From Rhynchonema sp. JSB1_4 (taxonomy: Eukaryota; Nematoda; Chromadorea; Monhysterida; Xyalidae): DNA of 64,000 nucleotides. This document shows, piece after piece, positions 59,601 to 64,000 of this stretch (position 1 is its first letter; every line of letters starts with the position of its first letter). Location of the stretch: contig JASAMV010001146.1 in the NCBI GenBank assembly GCA_030248065.1, positions 1 through 64,000 on the forward strand, given 5' to 3'. Position numbers and translations under genes: made by a program. The notes under the pieces are model-generated. The model ran no database searches and was not told the origin of the DNA. It saw nothing but the letters and a program-made list of their open reading frames with translations.

Positions 59601-60739
59601 GACAAACACGCTCAACCCTCTTTGTGTGTAATGCCACAATCGAGATCCCGTGCCTTCGGGGACCGAACAGTATTCGGCATAGTTACCAGCATAAACGGGA
59701 AATTGTGGGGGAGATGAACTGTTGGTCTTTCGTGAGAGAGCACCGTGCTTTGGCTCGAAACATGACTGGGCAAGAGCAGCATACGCAAGACAATGAAACA
59801 TCAGCTAGCTGAAGCTGACCATACTTGTTTGTGTTCTGCATACTTTCTATGCAGATGCCCTACTTGGGATACCGAACACGGTCTTTAATCCAAAGGCCCG
59901 TAATTACTGCAGCTCAAGAACACAGCAACAGTGATGCATGCAAGCTGTCTTCGAATCACAACCCTGTAATACTGTAATGTCAATTTGTTACGCACCGATA
60001 ATGCAGTGTGAGTCCGGTGCGACTTTGATGTTCACAATAGAATGAGGGCGGTCGCAAGTCGGGGAATGTGAATCGCAGATATTCGTGCAGGTTGTCCAGC
60101 CCGTTCAGGAATTCGGTGAACGTACGGCCCAGCACGCGAAGGATCTGGAAATAATGTTGCAGTCATACACAGCATATCATGTTTGGGTGCCTTTAATAAC
60201 AATTGTGCCTCAAATTCAGGCTATCAGTTTCAGGAGCCGCACATCCAGCGACCAAGGGAAACAGCACGTGTTGACGACTGTTTCTTTCAGTTCTTTCTTT
60301 GTTTCTTTTCTCAAGGAAACAGGGAGGAAGCACCAGAACAGCACAAAGCTGTGCTTCAGAAATGTAAATTGCATGATCGCCCCAGCAACTCACCTTATGA
60401 TAGTCGAACTTTGTGATAAAATTGTATAAATCACCCCCACACGCTTCGAGGATTTTGTCCTGCGATTCCCCGGTAACGTCCTGGAGCGCCCAGATGATTT
60501 TGTAAACGTGCCCCTCGCTGTACACAACGTTGAACTGAAATATTGTTTATACCAAATCAAACATTTTGAACTAAAATTTAGTTTATTTTTCAAAATGTTT
60601 ATCAAGATACTCCTTAAACTTAGCACACCTTGAATGTGTGCTCCTCTATACCAGCGATGTATCGTATTTCTTCCCATGCCTTCTCTCCATGTGTGTGCTT
60701 GATGTAGCCAGCTATGTTCTCCAAAATTAGGCCGTACAT
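56700..60739 (-). CDS. Atypical soluble guanylate cyclase (H-NOX, HNOBA, catalytic), 15 exons
   Basis: This is a cytosolic haem-sensor enzyme family that makes cGMP from GTP. The exons are 60739-60629, 60534-60394, 60144-59996, 59567-59402, 59188-59049, 58994-58898, 58830-58731, 58587-58473, 58093-57964, 57905-57759, 57695-57549, 57474-57324, 57219-57110, 57038-56940 and 56882-56700. All introns are GT-AG and in phase, giving 661 residues. The start [13 protein letters not shown] is family-typical. H-NOX has proximal His104 (LDNLHEYL) and YxSxR as Tyr133-Ser135-Arg137. [11 protein letters not shown] region and a coiled coil ([20 protein letters not shown]) precede the catalytic domain. Metal aspartates are present ([16 protein letters not shown]), as is the guanine-selecting Cys (PRYCLFG). 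The catalytic Asn/Arg of VNTASR read as VLIANK, as in alpha subunits, so a partner subunit is likely needed. By eye it is closest to Drosophila Gyc-88E-like and worm gcy-31-like proteins; exact orthology is unproven. Confidence 0.88.
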
Positions 60740-62527
60740 TCTCAGTCACTTTCGGTTTCACCCCGAAATTTGGGTTTCTGACAAAAGCAGGTCGGCGGGT
60801 GCTTCTCTTGACAATAAATACCAGAAATCTTTGATGAAAACTCTTTTAGATAACTCATATTCATTTCCGGAAGCAAACCTGCTGTGTTTGTTGACAAGAC
60901 ATAATCCAGCATTAGGACTGATAAATCGGAAAAGATCTCAACATCAGTGCACATCTTTTATATTTCCTTTTTATCTCGTTAATGGCTGGCAAGTAGAACC
61001 GCAGTAGTTTCCGGGGCTGTGCGACACAGTGGGCACGATACAGTTTACGGTAAAAGTTGAGGATATCAATTCAGCTCCTAGAGATTTGATATTTTTGGAT
61101 TCCACTGGGAGAGCATACTGTACCGCACCGTAGTTTTATAGTTGACAGAGAGCAGAGCACTATACAATAAAAACACCAAGTTTAGATCTATCATAAGCTC
61201 AAGATGGTGTGAACGCGTAAAAATAAAATTAGTACGAAACAAAAGCAATAAAATGAAATAGGAGAGTACATCAATGACCTTTTTGTCAAGTCCAGACGCC
61301 AGCAAAGATGAATTTCCAACAACATTAGTTCACTTTACACACACACATTTCAGCATCACAGAGGCAAAACAAACCATTTTGTGAGAATTCATGAAGAATA
61401 TTAAATAACAACAACAGTAATGCTGTAACATCTGGTGATGAGCCGAATTTGCAACAGAAATCAGCCACAAGTCGCAAAAATATTGTCTTCAACGGAAAGT
61501 TTTGCTGGATAATACAAAATCAGCTACGTCACATACCGATAAGGATAAACGTTGAGTGAAAGATAAGGTCAGTGCAGATAATTTCACAACTAGAAACTGT
61601 AATTGTTTCTAGAACTAACAAGATTACCAAAAACGTAACAAGCGTTGCGACATTATTTGAACTCGAAGTGAAAAAGCAATATAAGCAACGGATGGATCAC
61701 GCAGCGAAATAAATATACAGGAAGCAACATAATTATCATCGCCAGTATTCATAAAATACACTGATAATAACTGAAAAACGCTAGGTACATACAAACACAC
61801 AGAAAACACAATTTATACATTAAATGCAGTAAAGATTGGGTGACAGGAAACTGTCAGCGAGGAATCACACGTGAGAAAGGGGGACGGCGCAAAATCAGGT
61901 AAAAAATTACAGATCAAATAATTTCGTGCATTCGCTTTAAAAATAAATATGCCATTCATAAACGACGCGGAACATTTCATATGAAATAAATAAATTCGCT
62001 AAAACACACAAACCCTAGCTTTACACGCAATTTGGTGCCTCGATTATATAATTGAGCCGTAACAGGAGCACAAGCAAATCAATTCATTCAAAAAATTTTG
62101 TTAAACAATACATGGGCTGGGATAAAAAGGAAAAACTGTATAATTCTGAGGATTGTAAGACGCTAAATAGGTAAAATCATTAAAATTAGAAAATTTTCGT
62201 TGTGAGAGCATGAAAGATGACGGTTTATGGATTGGGCTTATGAAAATGGAATATTATATTGTTTAGCGAATTCATACAGAACTTAAATTTCCACGGTTGC
62301 GCAAACAGCTAGGAATGGAATCCTTTGCGGAGTAACAAAAGCACGCCAGAGCCAGACAAAGATTTTTACAATTGAAGAAAAACCAGTGACAAAAATATGA
62401 ACGAATTGAAACTGTTTGCTGGAGTGGAGGCTGCGTTGGGTGATCAGAACATGAGTACAATGAAATCTCGATTAGCTTGAGTGGTGTGGTAACCATAACC
62501 ACCCACCAACAATAGTCAGGCGCGTAT
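60740..62527. other. Intergenic: cyclase upstream region and 3' flank of the next gene
   Basis: This AT-rich stretch of 1.8 kb has no exon recognised on either strand. It should contain the cyclase promoter near 60740-61000 and the 3' UTR of the minus-strand gene ending at 62528. No repeat family from elsewhere in the window is seen. Confidence 0.5.
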
Positions 62528-63031
62528 TCACGTAATGGCCGCATTCACTGGCGTTGCTTGCGAGGTCTGTTTCTTGACAGTTGCTGCAGTGGAATTGCTG
62601 CCCCTTGTCACACCAACAGCAGTATTAGGTGGTGTGCCCGACTTAGCAGTAGTCGGCTGTTGTGTGGGCTCAGTGGATTTGCGTCTCAGCCCGCTGAATG
62701 GCGTCGTTTTCATGAACGCACCTATTTTGCCACCCACAGCTGCAGAGGCCGACACAATTGAAGGCGCCACTCCACTGGTCGTGTTTGGCGATTTGGGATC
62801 GGTAGTAGTGGTGGTGGTGCTGGCGCCTGAAGAGCCCCGACGCGCCACCGGTGATTGTCCGTTGACCATTGGCTTCATCGCTGACGTGGCTGTTTTACTG
62901 GAGGGACTGGTCTCTTTTTGTGACGAGGATTGTCCGCCTACGACTGGTGGACTGACACCTTTGCTGCTGCCCGCACGTTTCATTGTTGATGTGCTCGGAG
63001 GAGTGGTGGAGCGGTCGGTGGCCGGCGAAGG
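62528..63031 (-). CDS. Last exon of a Ser/Thr/Pro-rich protein, partial
   Basis: The exon begins after an acceptor (ataattacag, just above 63031) and runs 167 codons to a TGA at 62528. The sequence is almost entirely Ser, Thr, Pro, Ala, Gly and Lys (ARRGSSGASTTTTTTDPK; GKIGAFMKTTPFSGLRRK). No folded domain or membrane segment is seen, which fits a disordered, basic C-terminal tail such as those of cytoskeletal or signalling proteins. The frame is open through the whole exon, and an internal Met could also start a shorter protein. Upstream exons are not recognised before the window ends, so the protein cannot be named. Confidence 0.55.
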   Translation of the reverse strand, partial: PSPATDRSTTPPSTSTMKRAGSSKGVSPPVVGGQSSSQKETSPSSKTATSAMKPMVNGQSPVARRGSSGASTTTTTTDPKSPNTTSGVAPSIVSASAAVGGKIGAFMKTTPFSGLRRKSTEPTQQPTTAKSGTPPNTAVGVTRGSNSTAATVKKQTSQATPVNAAIT

Positions 63032-63445
63032 CTGTAATTATACAGGGATTCCGCTTTCTTACACTAACTTCGTCTTTCAAGTTTCCTCACATGCAGCTTG
63101 AAGTCGCATTTAGTAGACCTCTGAAAATCATAGGCGGTTGAGTAATTGTATTTCATGCATTTTGGTTTTCAGGCGTGTGTGAAGACTGAAACGAGCATTG
63201 CTGCATCTCCATTTACCTATCTTCTCAAGTTAAGTTCTGTTACAACCTTTAAAAAATCCGCCCACAATGTTTTTTGTTCATTGCATAAAGCAGAGCCAAT
63301 TTTTCATTCGGGATTTCGTGTGCCGGATTAGTAGTTGACGAAAAATACAAGCCATAGTTGGCACTAAGCCAACAAGAGCCGATTTTATGGGCCTGTCCAA
63401 ACGCAACTTCAAGAAAGGTTTAACCAAACAAATCATTATCTACGT
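63032..63445. other. Intron or flank, nothing recognised
   Basis: This is AT-rich sequence with several tttcag-like and gt sites but no credible exon. It is probably an intron of the partial gene above. Confidence 0.4.
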
Positions 63446-63838
63446 CATAGTAGTAGTGGCAGGGGGTTACCCCCTCTCAGTACTTACCTACCACAAAATC
63501 CGAGGAGGGTTGGGGGGGGGGGGTTGAGTACTTACCTCTCAGAACTCCAAATCATACCTCTCAAAAGCAATTTTATGCCTTTTTAAGGCAAAAATCGGTG
63601 TTTTTCGACCTTATTTTCCCAAAAAATCGCGCAAAATCCACCAATAATACCTGTTTTCAGGCGATTTTCGGCGAAAATTTGGAAAAAAGTACTATTTTTA
63701 CCTCATTTTTTGGCCAAAATTGTATCACAAAAGCGGTGTTTTTTCGCCTTTTTGGGTGACCAAAATCATACCTTTCACGCTTCCGGTCCCAACCCCGCAT
63801 CATACTTACCTCTCACACATGGGCCTGCCACTACACTG
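63446..63838. mobile_element. hAT-like MITE of the CAGTGTAGTGGC family, exact 8-bp duplication
   Basis: It starts CATAGTAGTAGTGGCAGG and ends CCTGCCACTACACTG. ATCTACGT is duplicated at 63438-63445 and 63839-63846. The interior repeats the word TACTTACCT and shares AAAAATCGCGC-type words with the 1805 element. Confidence 0.8.
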
Positions 63839-64000
63839 ATCTACGTTAATTTTGTAAGGTGCGACATCATCACCCAAACCAGTACACCCACACATTTCAC
63901 TGACGTTTCAACGCCTTTGCTATTATGTATGTGGACGCCCGAAATTGGGCTCGCGTTGGCGCAGTGTTATTGATATTATAATCCAAGCCACAAAAGACAC
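63839..64000. other. Window edge, no gene seen
   Basis: The first eight bases are the transposon's target duplication. The rest is ordinary sequence without an exon that can be supported. Confidence 0.4.

Larger units (their letters stand above)
8703..59803. repeat. Dispersed 10-mer TGAAACATCA, at least 18 exact copies
   Basis: Exact copies (either strand) start at 8703, 17415, 17492, 27975, 33555, 40158, 45071, 48219, 48909, 49349, 52369, 55351, 55631, 57251, 57735, 59296, 59366 and 59794. Aligned flanks give a longer consensus near RTGAAACATCARCYAGC. Thirteen lie in introns of four genes, three in coding exons (8703, 27975, 49349), one in the LTR and one in the foldback element. Near-matches occur at 406, 624, 7038, 12409, 48593 and 50333. 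Function is unknown. Confidence 0.75.

Overview
The window is animal nuclear DNA, gene-poor and repeat-rich. It is most likely from a nematode. The evidence is short GT-AG introns with tttcag/ttgcag-type acceptors, TTAGGC-type (nematode telomere unit) degenerate repeats, an L41-type mitochondrial ribosomal protein, and an atypical haem-type guanylate cyclase. The assignment is inferred; no rRNA or mitochondrial marker is present. All spliced models below were assembled by hand from exon ORFs, and every accepted junction keeps the reading frame.

Layout: (1) 507-1653, minus: mitochondrial ribosomal protein L41, 3 exons. (2) 1805-6190: nested non-autonomous transposons, several with exact 8-bp target duplications. 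(3) 7023-18170, minus: a 30-exon gene for a predicted 1743-residue protein built around about ten diverged Psq-like helix-turn-helix modules. I cannot assign it to a known protein; it is the main discovery candidate. (4) 18171-27801: microsatellites and a dense field of hAT-like MITEs, TA-flanked poly-C elements and GGGCCG elements. (5) 27802-46060, plus: a 17-exon ZRANB1/TRABID-type deubiquitinase (three NZF fingers, AnkUBD, OTU). One intron holds a gag-only LTR retrotransposon whose truncated 3' LTR abuts the next exon. Another holds a nested single-exon gene for a two-pass membrane protein. (6) 47936-49440 and 53565-56043, plus: tandem paralogues of a secreted DOMON protein, separated by a TTAGGC-bearing MITE and a 1.1-kb foldback element. 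(7) 56700-60739, minus: an atypical soluble guanylate cyclase, 15 exons, with haem ligands present and an alpha-like catalytic site. (8) 62528-63031, minus: the last exon of a Ser/Thr/Pro-rich protein running out of the window.

Window-wide signals: at least 18 exact copies of the 10-mer TGAAACATCA (either strand), 13 of them in introns; frequent use of GTTGGT as a 5' splice site; and two kinds of non-autonomous DNA transposon, one with 8-bp and one with TA target duplications. In several cases the uninterrupted sibling sequence is also in the window.

The genes do not form an obvious pathway. L41 acts in the mitochondrial ribosome, the TRABID-like enzyme in ubiquitin signalling, the cyclase in gas/cGMP signalling and the DOMON proteins outside the cell. 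The multi-HTH protein is probably a nuclear DNA-binding protein.
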